From Armatimonadota bacterium (GTDB lineage: Bacteria; Armatimonadota; Zipacnadia; Zipacnadales; FEN-943), in the NCBI GenBank assembly GCA_026419655.1, contig JANZZA010000683.1, forward strand, positions 1 to 15,348: a stretch of DNA of 15,348 nucleotides, read 5' to 3'. Both the position numbers and the translations under genes were made by a program. The notes below the pieces were generated by a model. That model had not been told where the DNA came from. It saw nothing but the letters and a program-made list of their open reading frames with translations, and searched no databases. The first letter of the stretch is position 1, and each line of letters starts with the position of its first letter. Positions 7,276 through 14,869 of this stretch are shown piece after piece.

Positions 7276-8101
7276 AGCTTTGCAGGTAGAGTTGTGCAAG
7301 ATGTTCACCCAGCGCTCGACCTACGCTGGCTTCATAATCATAGCGCTGGTCATCGGCCTCATCGTGTACGGCACCTGGCGGCACGGCACGCGCATGGATG
7401 AGCTTGGCCGGCTGGGCAGCGAGCGATTCGTCGTGGCCGGCAAAGCCCTCACGGCGCCCTTTGTAATGCAGTTTGTCCTGCCCAGCGTCATGGAAGTGCT
7501 GATGGCGCTGCTGGTGGCGGCGGTCGGCGGCGGACTGATAGCGGCTGAGGTGCGGTCGGGTACCCTGAGGACGCTGCTTATGCGGCCGGTAACACGCCTT
7601 GAGCTTTTGCTGGCAAAGGTGGGCGCAGGCTGGGTCTACGCTTTGTTCCTGTCGCTCTTCGCCGGTCTCACCGCGGCAGCCCTGGGCTATTTGGTTTTCG
7701 GCGAAGGCGACCTTGTGTCAATCATCACAGGCCGCATCGTTATTTTCTCCCATGAGGAAGCTCTGGCACGACTGGGGATGGCCTATGGCTTCGCCGCTTT
7801 GGGACGCTGTGCCATCATCACTGTCGCTATCATGCTCTCGTGCCTGTTTGATAACGCCCTGACAGCAGGCGCCGTGACCGTGGCCAGCCTGCTTTGCTTT
7901 CGCATTCTCGGGGAGATACCCTATTTTGATACCTGGGAACCATACTTTCTCACGACCCACCTGGACGTGTATTTGGACCCGCTCAAGGCCGAGCTGGACT
8001 GGAACGACGTTCTAAGACACGTGGGCGGTCTTGCGTGTTATGTGGTCGGTGCCCTGGCCGTCGCAGGGGTAGTTTTCTGGCGGCGCGATATAACTACTTA
8101 G
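7250..8101 (+). CDS. ABC-2-type transporter permease
   Basis: 283 aa from ATG 7250, within the end of the ATPase gene; GGAGGAG lies at 7230-7236. This start gives MHSLRRAGRALQVELCKMF, the conserved cytosolic amphipathic start of the family; a later ATG at 7301 would lose it. Six hydrophobic segments: residues about 26-42 (GFIIIALVIGLIVYG), 75-105, 120-150, 185-205, 210-225 and 255-275. The conserved block GGGLIAAEVRSGTLRTLLMRPVTRLELLLAKV (about residues 92-123, read in two pieces) is typical of BcrB/NatB-type permeases. Works as a membrane dimer with the upstream ATPase. Substrate unknown: antibiotic, lipid or polysaccharide efflux are all possible. Confidence 0.92.
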   Translation: MHSLRRAGRALQVELCKMFTQRSTYAGFIIIALVIGLIVYGTWRHGTRMDELGRLGSERFVVAGKALTAPFVMQFVLPSVMEVLMALLVAAVGGGLIAAEVRSGTLRTLLMRPVTRLELLLAKVGAGWVYALFLSLFAGLTAAALGYLVFGEGDLVSIITGRIVIFSHEEALARLGMAYGFAALGRCAIITVAIMLSCLFDNALTAGAVTVASLLCFRILGEIPYFDTWEPYFLTTHLDVYLDPLKAELDWNDVLRHVGGLACYVVGALAVAGVVFWRRDITT

Positions 8102-8111
8102 GAGTTGAGCC

Positions 8112-8879
8112 ATGAAAATCACAGAGGGGCTTTTTGGGAAGGCGAGGATGATTCCCTGCCGGGGGGGCGCGCAGCGCCGGGCTGTGCGCGCACTAGTAGC
8201 AGCCGTCCTCTGCTTAGCGGCAGCTTTTCTACCGCCGGCAACCTCAGATGCAGGATTGACTGGCCGGCAGGTCCTCGACCGAACCCTGAGCATCCACCAG
8301 GGCATCAAGGACTACGTTTGCAAAGTGCGCGTGAAGACTAACTTCCCTAACGTGCGAGTGCCAGAGCGCCACCTCAAGGTCTTCGCAAAGCTGCCGGACA
8401 AACTGCGAGTCGAGTCCGGCGGAGAGATTGTGATCGCACCTCGCGACGCCCTTCTTCTCGGGAATCTGCGTAAACACATCACAGAGGACACTCGCGTGGT
8501 GCTCCTGGGCCAGAGCAGAGAGGGCGGCCGGCCGGTATATTCGGTCAAGATAGTACCGGCTGACGCGAAGCGCCAGGAGAGGCTGATGGTGTGGATTTGG
8601 GGCGATACATGGACTTTGAAGCGCAGTCAGATCTGGGTAGGGCAGAACCGGCTCATGACGGCTGACTGGACGCACACGAGGGTACAGAAATACTGGCTGC
8701 CCTCCCGCATAGCAATAGTTGTCGAGGGAGGCGAAGTGGCCCAGGGCGGAAAGGGCACTGTCGAGCTGGTTTTCTCCGATTGGCAAATAAACGTAGGCCT
8801 CGATGATAAGCTTTTCGCCGAGCAGCCGTCTGGCGGGCCGCCATGGCGGCACCATCCACACAGGCCGAGGCCCCAGTGA
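8112..8879 (+). CDS. Exported LolA-fold (outer-membrane lipoprotein carrier-like) protein
   Basis: 255 aa from ATG 8112, preceded by AGGAG at 8100-8104. A second in-frame ATG at 8148 has GGGAAGG five bases upstream and gives a more usual signal peptide, so either start is possible. Residues 22-47 form a signal peptide (RRAVRALVAAVLCLAAAFL then PPATSDAG). The mature part begins LTGRQVLDRTLSIHQGIKDYVCKVRV and alternates strands (LKVFAKLPDKLRVES, RLMVWIWGDTWTLKRSQIW, VELVFSDWQINVGLDDKLF), the pattern of LolA/LolB and RseB N-terminal half-barrels that hold hydrophobic ligands. The basic, proline-rich tail after residue 237 is not part of the fold. Ten bases after the permease stop. With the ABC pair this suggests envelope lipid or lipoprotein transfer (inference). 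Confidence 0.8.
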   Translation: MKITEGLFGKARMIPCRGGAQRRAVRALVAAVLCLAAAFLPPATSDAGLTGRQVLDRTLSIHQGIKDYVCKVRVKTNFPNVRVPERHLKVFAKLPDKLRVESGGEIVIAPRDALLLGNLRKHITEDTRVVLLGQSREGGRPVYSVKIVPADAKRQERLMVWIWGDTWTLKRSQIWVGQNRLMTADWTHTRVQKYWLPSRIAIVVEGGEVAQGGKGTVELVFSDWQINVGLDDKLFAEQPSGGPPWRHHPHRPRPQ

Positions 8880-8925
8880 AAGGCGACCAATTGCACAAGA
8901 GTACGAGGAGCAGTGTCAAGGGCGT

Positions 8926-9870
8926 ATGCAAAAGCAGTCAAATCCAGCAGACAGGCGCCGGCGGTTGGTCTTCGACGCAGTCTGGCAACGACATCACAGA
9001 GCTGAGACGACCCTTGTGAGGCGCTGCAAGGCCGGCGACCTGGACGCCCTGACAGCTCTGGCCTATGCTCTGGCCGACGAGCTATGGGCCGCGGGCTGCT
9101 TGCGCCGAGCAGGGGCTAAGGGAGCAGCGGCGCCTGGCGTGGTACCGTCAAGCGCGGCGCCCAGGCAAAGCGACGCAGCAGAGGCAATAGACGCATCAGC
9201 GCTGGATGCGGCCGTTGAAGCCCTGAACTTCGCGTTGCGACGGTTAGAAGGCTGGAGCACGCCGTCGCTCGCGCAGTTGCGCGCAGCAGCTCTGGCAAGG
9301 CTCGCTGTGGCACCGGCCAAAGTTGAACAGACCCTGGCTCCTGCGCCTCCGGAGGTCGTCCTGAGGCTGGCACAGGCTGCCCGTGCTCATGCCAGGGCGC
9401 TAAGCGAAGGCAACCGCAGGCGCAACTTCTGGCGCCTGCAGGGCTACGCCGTTGTGGGCGCCCTGGTTCTCAGCGTTGGAGTAATGCTGGCCAGTTACCA
9501 GGCCATCAGCCATATCGGAAGGGTGCCACCGGCGGTGCTGGATGCTTTACAGTTCCGTGTCCGCCACAGCGGCCTGGCCACGGCCATGCGAGACCTGGCA
9601 TGGGAGCTACCTGACCCGGCGGGTATGGATCGGCCTTTGGCTACTGCCCTGGAAGAGACGGCCCTCATTCTCGATGAAATAGCAGCGCTGTCTCCTGCCC
9701 AGGCGCACCAGCGGCTCCCGTTTATGGCTGCAAGGATTGCGCGCCGAAGCATGACGTACGTACTTGAGGCGGCTGCAGAGCAAGAAATTGGACAGGAGAC
9801 GGCCTTGCTGGATGCCTGCTTAGTGCTGCAGGAAGTTGAGAATTGTTTCGGCCCGGGAGGAGCAAGATGA
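8926..9870 (+). CDS. One-TM protein with a faint sigma-region-2-like N-terminus, unknown function
   Basis: 314 aa from ATG 8926. A longer frame opens at 8803, inside the LolA-like gene, but it shares bases with that gene and lacks a ribosome site. GAGGAG is at 8904-8909 and AAGGG at 8918-8922. I do not recognise the gene as a whole. Residues 29-61 (TLVRRCKAGDLDALTALAYA then LADELWAAGCLRR) resemble helix 1-2 of ECF sigma region 2, which typically reads LVRRAxxGDxxAFxxLY. No region 4 follows. An Ala-rich linker (62-95) leads to helices (96-165) and one TM at about 172-194 (YAVVGALVLSVGVMLASYQA). The C-terminal 115 residues are predicted helical and outside or periplasmic. Ends by ATGA overlap with the lipoprotein gene, so the two are coupled. 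Confidence 0.8.
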   Translation: MQKQSNPADRRRRLVFDAVWQRHHRAETTLVRRCKAGDLDALTALAYALADELWAAGCLRRAGAKGAAAPGVVPSSAAPRQSDAAEAIDASALDAAVEALNFALRRLEGWSTPSLAQLRAAALARLAVAPAKVEQTLAPAPPEVVLRLAQAARAHARALSEGNRRRNFWRLQGYAVVGALVLSVGVMLASYQAISHIGRVPPAVLDALQFRVRHSGLATAMRDLAWELPDPAGMDRPLATALEETALILDEIAALSPAQAHQRLPFMAARIARRSMTYVLEAAAEQEIGQETALLDACLVLQEVENCFGPGGAR

Positions 9871-11567
9871 GCGGCGTGTGCCGCTGGAAGTCCAGGCGTT
9901 GTATCGCTGTCCTTTTAGCGTTGCTAATGACTCTGGCTGGCTGCGCCCGACGAGCCGAGCTGACCTACCGCCGCGCAGAGATGTTTTTTGCCCAGGGGGA
10001 ACACCGTCTGGCTGCTGCCGAGTACCTGAAGGTGGCCGACAATTATCCGCAGTCGGAAATAGCAGACGACGCCCTGTACAAGCTTGGCTATATGCTCCGG
10101 GCACATCTTGAAGATTCTCGTGCGGCGCTCGCGGCCTACACACGACTAGCAAGCTCCTACCCGTCAAGCCCTTACGCCGACGATGCGCTGTTGTGGTGCG
10201 TGCACATTTACGCCCGCGACCTGCGCCAGCCAGCCCAGGCCGCACAAGCCGCAGCGGCCTTGGACGATCTCGCGCCACAGCTGAAATCTTTGCGCGCTAG
10301 GGCTCATCTGGAAGTTGCACGCGCGTATCTGGCTGCAGGGAATCTGGCGCTGGCGCGTGCCGAGGCTGAAGGCGTCATTAAAGAGTTCTCCGACCAGACG
10401 GAACCTGCGGCTGGTGCCCTTTTGCTCATTGCCGAAGTCGAGCAAAGGCAAAAAGCAAAGCCGGAAAGGATTGACGAGCTGCTGGAGCGGATTGCCAAGA
10501 AGTATCCCGACACCATTGCCGGACGCGAGGCGCAAAGGCGCCTGGGCATGCTCTACTACGCACGGGGGCAGGAAACGGCAAAACAACAAAGAGAGCTCCT
10601 CAAGCGCCAAGCACGATGGATTCCTGACGTGCCTGCCATCCGCGAGCATGTTGACGAGCGCTTGACTATGGTAGAAGCCATCCGGGCGCTATTGGCGTCA
10701 GCCGGTACGGGCATTGACCTGGCCACAGCGGCTGCTCTGACTGGCCTTGCCCTGGTGCCGGACGCGCCGCTGCCTGGCCATGCCCGCCTGAAGTGGCAGG
10801 AAGACCCGGTCGCTCATGCGCTGGAAGCCTGCGGCTTTGCGGCCAGCATAGTGATGGCCCACAGCCGGGAAGAGGCCTGGGACGCCGCGCGGCTAGCAGT
10901 CCTACGCAACCAGCCTGCCCTGGTGGCTTACAGTTCGCGCCAGCCATGGGTTGTGATTGCCGGATGGCGTCCACTGGAGGGCTTGGCAGGGATAGTTGCG
11001 CCTGGCGGCAGTACGGTGCGGCCCGTGAAGGCCGACGCCTTTATGAGAGGCTGGCGGCCAGCGGCAGAAGCGGCTGATTACCTGCGCTTCCCCTCGGGGG
11101 CCCATTATGTGGCCGCCGTGGGTGGCAGACGTGAGCAACTCGGGCCTCAGGCAATCCGCGACCTGGCAAGGAAAAGGCTTCTGGCGGCCATTGAAAACCT
11201 TCCCTCCGACCGCAGGCCAGCGGCGGTGGCCCTTGAAGCCAAGGCTCATTTAGAGACAGCAGTCCAGGACGAAGCGCGGCGCGAAGAACTTGTTGCCTGG
11301 GCGCAGGCCAGGCTGTCCGCCTGGGCCGAGGTGCGGCGCGTATTGGCGGATTTTCTGGCGGCCGACGACAGCCGTCTTGCCCACGACGCGCGCCACATCG
11401 CTGACGTTGTGGGCGCTCTGCGGGTGGCTATTATGTCGGCCCGGGCCGGGGAGACTGGCCGGCGCGACTGGGAAGCGGCAGCCTCCCTTGCCGGCCAACT
11501 GGCTGCCGAAGAGGACAATTTTCAAGCCGCCTTAAAAGAATTTCTAACCGCGAGGGGAGAGGGCTGA
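9867..11567 (+). CDS. TPR lipoprotein with a degenerate papain/C39-like domain
   Basis: 566 aa; ATG 9867 overlaps the previous TGA (ATGA) and has GGGAGGAG at 9855-9862, which decides this start over the GTG-like codon at 9843. Lipoprotein signal: residues 12-26 (CIAVLLALLMTLAGC), with the lipobox LAGC and Cys26 to be lipidated. Residues 27-250 hold BamD/YbgF-like TPRs (YRRAEMFFAQGEHRLAAAEY, ADDALYKLGYMLR, LEVARAYLAAGNLALARAEA). Residues about 265-400 look like a BtrH-N/C39-type papain-like fold: helix AIRALLASAGTGIDLATAAA, TGLALV, NQPALVAYSSRQPWVVIAGW, then VKADAFMRGW. The expected catalytic Cys and His are not seen at the matching places, so it is probably a binding pseudo-enzyme. The C-terminal 150 residues are helical. 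Likely a membrane-anchored scaffold of the operon. Confidence 0.85.
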   Translation: MSGVCRWKSRRCIAVLLALLMTLAGCARRAELTYRRAEMFFAQGEHRLAAAEYLKVADNYPQSEIADDALYKLGYMLRAHLEDSRAALAAYTRLASSYPSSPYADDALLWCVHIYARDLRQPAQAAQAAAALDDLAPQLKSLRARAHLEVARAYLAAGNLALARAEAEGVIKEFSDQTEPAAGALLLIAEVEQRQKAKPERIDELLERIAKKYPDTIAGREAQRRLGMLYYARGQETAKQQRELLKRQARWIPDVPAIREHVDERLTMVEAIRALLASAGTGIDLATAAALTGLALVPDAPLPGHARLKWQEDPVAHALEACGFAASIVMAHSREEAWDAARLAVLRNQPALVAYSSRQPWVVIAGWRPLEGLAGIVAPGGSTVRPVKADAFMRGWRPAAEAADYLRFPSGAHYVAAVGGRREQLGPQAIRDLARKRLLAAIENLPSDRRPAAVALEAKAHLETAVQDEARREELVAWAQARLSAWAEVRRVLADFLAADDSRLAHDARHIADVVGALRVAIMSARAGETGRRDWEAAASLAGQLAAEEDNFQAALKEFLTARGEG

Positions 11568-11570
11568 TAA

Positions 11571-12374
11571 ATGCCCCTGCCAGCCAGTCTTCGCCGAAGA
11601 ATAGCTGACTACCTGCACCGCGGGACAGGTACGCGGGGGGACAACGATGGCCGGCCCAGCACGGCCGGGGCCCAGGCTCAGCCGACACCGGACAGAGACA
11701 CGCCGCGCCGCCTTGTGGTTGACATGCGGGCGGTGGCGGCCTTACTGGAACCCTACCTGGCGGCGACGGGAACCCGGCCTGGGTCTGCAGGCGTTGCCCA
11801 GGTGCGGCTGATGGCGGACGAGATTGCGACTGCTCTGGGGCTTGAGCTTTCAACGTCGTTTCCCGGGGAAGGTATAGTACTCGACATTGAGACCCTTGGT
11901 TTGCGGGCAGCGCCGGTATTCCTGGTGGGACTGATGAACTGCCCGACCCGAGAAATCGTCCAACTGCTTGCCACCGACTACGCTGCAGAGCCGGCATTGT
12001 TGCAGGCGGCGAGGGCAAGCCTCGTCGCTGCGCCGCTGGTCATCACGTATAATGGTGCGGCTTTCGACCTGCCTTACCTGCAGGATAGAATGCGCTACTG
12101 GCGACTGGGAGAAGCTCAGGTGGGCGCGGTGCTGGACGTTTTGGGCAGACTAAGGAAGAAGCGAGGAGAATGGCCAAACTTGCGATTGACGACGGTGGAA
12201 GAAGCGTGTCTTGGGCGTTACCGTGTTGGCGACATAGATGCAGCACAGTTGCCTGCTCTGTACAGCCAGGCCGTCCGAGAAGGCACGATGACGCCTCTGA
12301 CCGTCGCATTAGCCCATAATTTCATGGATTTGTGGGCCTGCCACGACCTGGCGGCCCTCTTGACAGACAACTAG
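11571..12374 (+). CDS. YprB-type RNase H-fold (DEDD) exonuclease
   Basis: 267 aa; ATG 11571 has a purine-rich GAGGGGAGAGGG upstream and lies three bases after the lipoprotein stop. The N-terminal 95 residues are variable. The RNase-H-like domain begins with LDIETLG (104-110; D105, E107 as exo I), continues with YNGAAFD (160-166; exo II, D166), an internal Asp at LDV (189), and closes with HNFMDL (249-254; H249, D253 as exo III). All four acidic positions are kept, so catalysis looks possible. Family members (PF13482, YprB) are predicted DNA or RNA 3'-5' exonucleases of unclear role. Presence at the end of an envelope operon is unusual. The TAG stop is formed by the CTAG edge of a repeat element (12371-12374). 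Confidence 0.88.
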   Translation: MPLPASLRRRIADYLHRGTGTRGDNDGRPSTAGAQAQPTPDRDTPRRLVVDMRAVAALLEPYLAATGTRPGSAGVAQVRLMADEIATALGLELSTSFPGEGIVLDIETLGLRAAPVFLVGLMNCPTREIVQLLATDYAAEPALLQAARASLVAAPLVITYNGAAFDLPYLQDRMRYWRLGEAQVGAVLDVLGRLRKKRGEWPNLRLTTVEEACLGRYRVGDIDAAQLPALYSQAVREGTMTPLTVALAHNFMDLWACHDLAALLTDN

Positions 12375-12500
12375 GTGGCCGCTGCGAAGCTTGTCTCGAC
12401 GGAGCGGTCAGCAAGCCGACGAGAAAGGTTTGCGCTTGCAGGTTGTACTGGATGGACTCGACTAACTCGCCAAATGAAGGTTTTGCAAGAGGCACCCTAG
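12371..12500 (+). repeat. MITE-like element, complete copy (130 bp)
   Basis: CTAG at 12371-12374 and CTAG at 12497-12500 bound exactly 130 bp, the same length as the copy at 14870. The right end AGGTTTTGCAAGAGGCACCCTAG differs from that copy (AGGTTTTGCAACAGTCACCCTAG) at only two places. GTAC is 74 bases from the start in both. The left end CTAGGTGGCCGCTGCGAAG aligns with CTAGGAGACTGTTGCAAAA with differences that are mostly transitions, as expected of sequence decay. CTAG could be a target duplication or part of the terminus; its palindromic nature hides which. Confidence 0.85.
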
Positions 12501-12540
12501 AGACCTGAGCAGTTAAAAACAGACCCCAGACGCAAGGCCA

Positions 12541-12569
12541 CGCCTGTCGGGGCCAATCTTTTACAGGCG
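12541..12569 (+). promoter_or_regulatory. Leader hairpin next to a ribosome binding site
   Basis: CGCCTGT (12541-12547) can pair perfectly with ACAGGCG (12563-12569) around a 15-base loop. The 3' arm overlaps the start of GGCGGGAGG (12567-12575), the likely Shine-Dalgarno for the GTG at 12584. This may hold the ribosome site partly closed. Nothing else supports regulation, and a 7-bp stem can occur by chance. Confidence 0.35.
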
Positions 12570-12583
12570 GGAGGCATCTTGAC

Positions 12584-14503
12584 GTGAGGGAAGGCTATGA
12601 TTCCGATTCCCAGAGGCCATACGAACCGGACGCGGGCGAAGCAACCGAAGGGGAAGCATCACAATCCGACGCAATCGCCGACGGAGCCGGATATGAGTCA
12701 GCCGGCCCACCCCTGGCTGAGGATGTTCTTCAGCGCTGGGCCGGGCTGGGCGCCGAGGATGGCAGGAGTGAGGAACCCACGGAAGACCAAGAGATTCATG
12801 CACTCTCGCGCCGGGCAGCACCCGGATGGGTACCTATTAGCGTTTTGCTCGTGGCGCTGGGGCTTCTCGGTGCGGCCACTTTCATAGTCCACCGCGACCT
12901 TACGGCTGCGAACCAGGCACTTACAGTAGCCGTCAATACATTGGCGGCGGCCAGCGGTCCAGCCGGGCCGGCCCAGGCAAGAACCCTTGCCGCCAGCATT
13001 GACCAGGGCAACTACGACCAGGTTGTGCGGTCCTTGCAGGAGATGGCCGGCCGGCTGGCAAACCGGTCAGCGGCGGCCTCAACTGCGCCGACAGATCTTC
13101 CCAACATCCCGCCCAACCTGGCCCAGGAACTGGGCCCCGAGGCCAGTCGGTTCTTCAATGACCGGCCAGAGCTGCTGCGGCGGCTGCTCGCGCTCGCGGC
13201 GGGTGCCCGCGACCTGGAGGGACGAGGCATCAACGTGGACGCGCTGCGGCCCATCCGCGACCGTGCCGTTGCAGCCGCGGCCGCAGGAGACGAATCCACC
13301 GTCAAGAAGCTAGCCGACGAGTTTGAGGCCAGGCTGCGCAGCCTCGGCGGCGCTCCGCAACGCGTCCCACCCCTGCCGGGCGAAACGCGCACACGCGCCA
13401 AGACGCCACCGCAAGATCTGATTGCCAAGGCTCAGCGGCTTGAAGCAACCCTGAAAAAGGCCGCAAGCGAGGGGAGAGACATCCGACGCGCCGTGCACCT
13501 GGCCAAGCAGGCCCAGCAGGCAGCCGAGGCCGGGGATATGCGCCGGGCTGAAACCCTCCTGGACGCCGCAATGCGGGCCGCAGAGCGTGCGCCGCGCGTG
13601 GCAGGCCCCAGGGTTGCACGACAGCGTCCGCCGGGTGTGAGGGTACCTGCGCGCCAGCCGGCCCCAGGCCTAAGCGCCTGGAACGCCATCCTGGCCATGC
13701 TCCGTGCCGAAGAAACTGACCTGGCCGCCACCTACGAAGCCGTCGAAAACGCCCAGGCAGCCGTCCGTGAAGCCAACCAGCAACAAATAAACCAGTTGCT
13801 CGAGGAAGCAAAGCAATCACTGGAACGCATAGCTCACCGGCGCAATGAAGTGTCCCTGGCTCTTGGGGCCCGCCGGCGGCCCGGAGAGACCGGGCATACC
13901 CACCGGAGGCCGGGTGAGCCGGAGCCCGCACGCCAGAGGCCGGGTGAGTTGGGGTCTGCTCAGCAGGGGCCGTCTGAGGGTACTCCTGGCTCACCAGCGT
14001 CGCGCATGCCTCTCCCCGAGCGCGTCGCGGCATTCCTTGAGGATGTCCGGAAAATGCCCGAAGCAGAGTTCCAGGCTGTCAAAATGGACCTTGCTCGCGC
14101 GGTCTTCGCGATGTTCCTTCCGCCGCCACCCCAGCCCGGTGCGGCGAGAGTGGATGAGGAAGAAGCAGAACGGGTCAAGGAGAAGCTTCGGCTCGCCGCC
14201 GGCCCGTACATGCAGCGCAAGCTATCCGGAGAGGACATGTCTGAGCTCGACGCGCTACTAAAGGAAGCACGGACAGCCATCTATCGCGGCGACCTCGAGG
14301 CAGCCGAGAAGCTCATTGACCAAGCCCTGCAAGCCCTTGGGTTGTTGTCTTACCAGACGTCCACTCAGCCGGCCGATGAGGCACTAAGGACGGCGCCCGC
14401 CCCGACAGCCGACGAGTCGTCCAAGGTCGCGCCCGGTCAGCCCACCGAAGAGTCGCCTGGAGCCGTGCCTGCTCAGCCTGCAAAAGAGCAACCTCAACAG
14501 TAA
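12584..14503 (+). CDS. Long single-TM helical-repeat protein with a 10-residue tandem repeat, unknown function
   Basis: 639 aa from GTG 12584, with GGCGGGAGG at 12567-12575; no in-frame ATG gives a better start. I do not recognise the family. Residues 1-78 are acidic and disordered, probably cytosolic. A TM lies at about 82-103 (GWVPISVLLVALGLLGAATF). Then come several helical hairpins with an A-x-x-GD-x-x-x-A core: AAAAAGDESTVKKLADEFEA, AQQAAEAGDMRRAETLLDAA and ARTAIYRGDLEAAEKLIDQA, resembling TPR or SEL1-like solenoids. A proline-rich spacer (430-470) contains four 10-residue units with RPGE (see the repeat). The tail (590-639) is an Ala/Pro/Glu-rich, low-complexity region with PTxESx units. 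Topology would place the long C-terminal part outside the cytoplasm, consistent with an envelope anchor or spacer. It stands alone between repeat-filled gaps. Confidence 0.8.
   Translation: MREGYDSDSQRPYEPDAGEATEGEASQSDAIADGAGYESAGPPLAEDVLQRWAGLGAEDGRSEEPTEDQEIHALSRRAAPGWVPISVLLVALGLLGAATFIVHRDLTAANQALTVAVNTLAAASGPAGPAQARTLAASIDQGNYDQVVRSLQEMAGRLANRSAAASTAPTDLPNIPPNLAQELGPEASRFFNDRPELLRRLLALAAGARDLEGRGINVDALRPIRDRAVAAAAAGDESTVKKLADEFEARLRSLGGAPQRVPPLPGETRTRAKTPPQDLIAKAQRLEATLKKAASEGRDIRRAVHLAKQAQQAAEAGDMRRAETLLDAAMRAAERAPRVAGPRVARQRPPGVRVPARQPAPGLSAWNAILAMLRAEETDLAATYEAVENAQAAVREANQQQINQLLEEAKQSLERIAHRRNEVSLALGARRRPGETGHTHRRPGEPEPARQRPGELGSAQQGPSEGTPGSPASRMPLPERVAAFLEDVRKMPEAEFQAVKMDLARAVFAMFLPPPPQPGAARVDEEEAERVKEKLRLAAGPYMQRKLSGEDMSELDALLKEARTAIYRGDLEAAEKLIDQALQALGLLSYQTSTQPADEALRTAPAPTADESSKVAPGQPTEESPGAVPAQPAKEQPQQ
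13871..13990 (+). repeat. Four 30-bp in-frame tandem repeats encoding RPGE-type 10-mers
   Basis: Within the 639-aa protein: RRRPGETGHT (13871-13900), HRRPGEPEPA (13901-13930), RQRPGELGSA (13931-13960) and QQGPSEGTPG (13961-13990). The second and third share AGGCCGGGTGAG at identical positions. Exact codon multiples keep the frame, so the unit can change number without breaking the gene. It lies in a disordered linker. Confidence 0.8.
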
Positions 14504-14562
14504 CAGTCGCCGGCTCTTTAGTTAATGATATGGCGCCTGGCAGGGGGCCGTCAGTATTCATA

Positions 14563-14588
14563 GTGCAGCGCGAAGCTGCGCTTTCCTC
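14563..14588 (+). terminator. Possible intrinsic terminator after the 639-aa gene
   Basis: GTGCAGC (14563-14569) pairs with GCTGCGC (14575-14581) around the loop GCGAA with one G-T wobble, followed by TTTCCTC. The T run is short, so termination strength is uncertain. It sits 60 bases past the stop at 14503. Confidence 0.4.
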
Positions 14589-14654
14589 AATGGTTGCACC
14601 GCGAAAGAAGGAAAGGAAGAGTTTGGGAAGGGTAGGCTGGGAAAGCTCCCTTTC

Positions 14655-14785
14655 CGAAGGAGGCTATTGCAAAAGTCGCTTCCCCAGCCGACAGACGCAA
14701 GCGAGGGTACAAGCTCAGTCGTACAGCCCTGTGCACTCCCTTCGGTCTGGGCATGCCGACACCGGGTTTTGCGCCAGTCTCCTGA
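14655..14785 (+). repeat. MITE-like element, direct copy (131 bp)
   Basis: Starts CGAAGGAGGCTATTGCAAAA (the first bases diverged from CTAGG) and continues GTCGCTTCC. The GTAC after GCTCAGTC is at 14721, and the right half CTTCGGTCTGGGCATGCCGA then CACCGGGTTTTGCGCCAGTC ends near CTGA (14782-14785). The AAAAGTCGCT start and CAGTCGTACAGCCC core match the copy at 14870. The GGTCTGGGCATGCCGACACC block matches the inverted copy at 3231 and the copy at 5993. Confidence 0.78.
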
Positions 14786-14869
14786 GGTTTGCCAGAGCCC
14801 TTGGCCCTTGAAAGTTTCACGACTTGCGGGCGCTGGCCCAATAAGGACCCTTGGACGGCTGAGTAAGCC
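14786..14869. other. Spacer between two repeat copies
   Basis: No gene or clear repeat end found here; nothing else that I can support. Confidence 0.3.

Noticed and set aside
8803..8925. Longer start for the 314-aa TM protein
   Set aside because: Would overlap 77 bases of the LolA-like gene with no ribosome site and yields a peptide unlike the rest.
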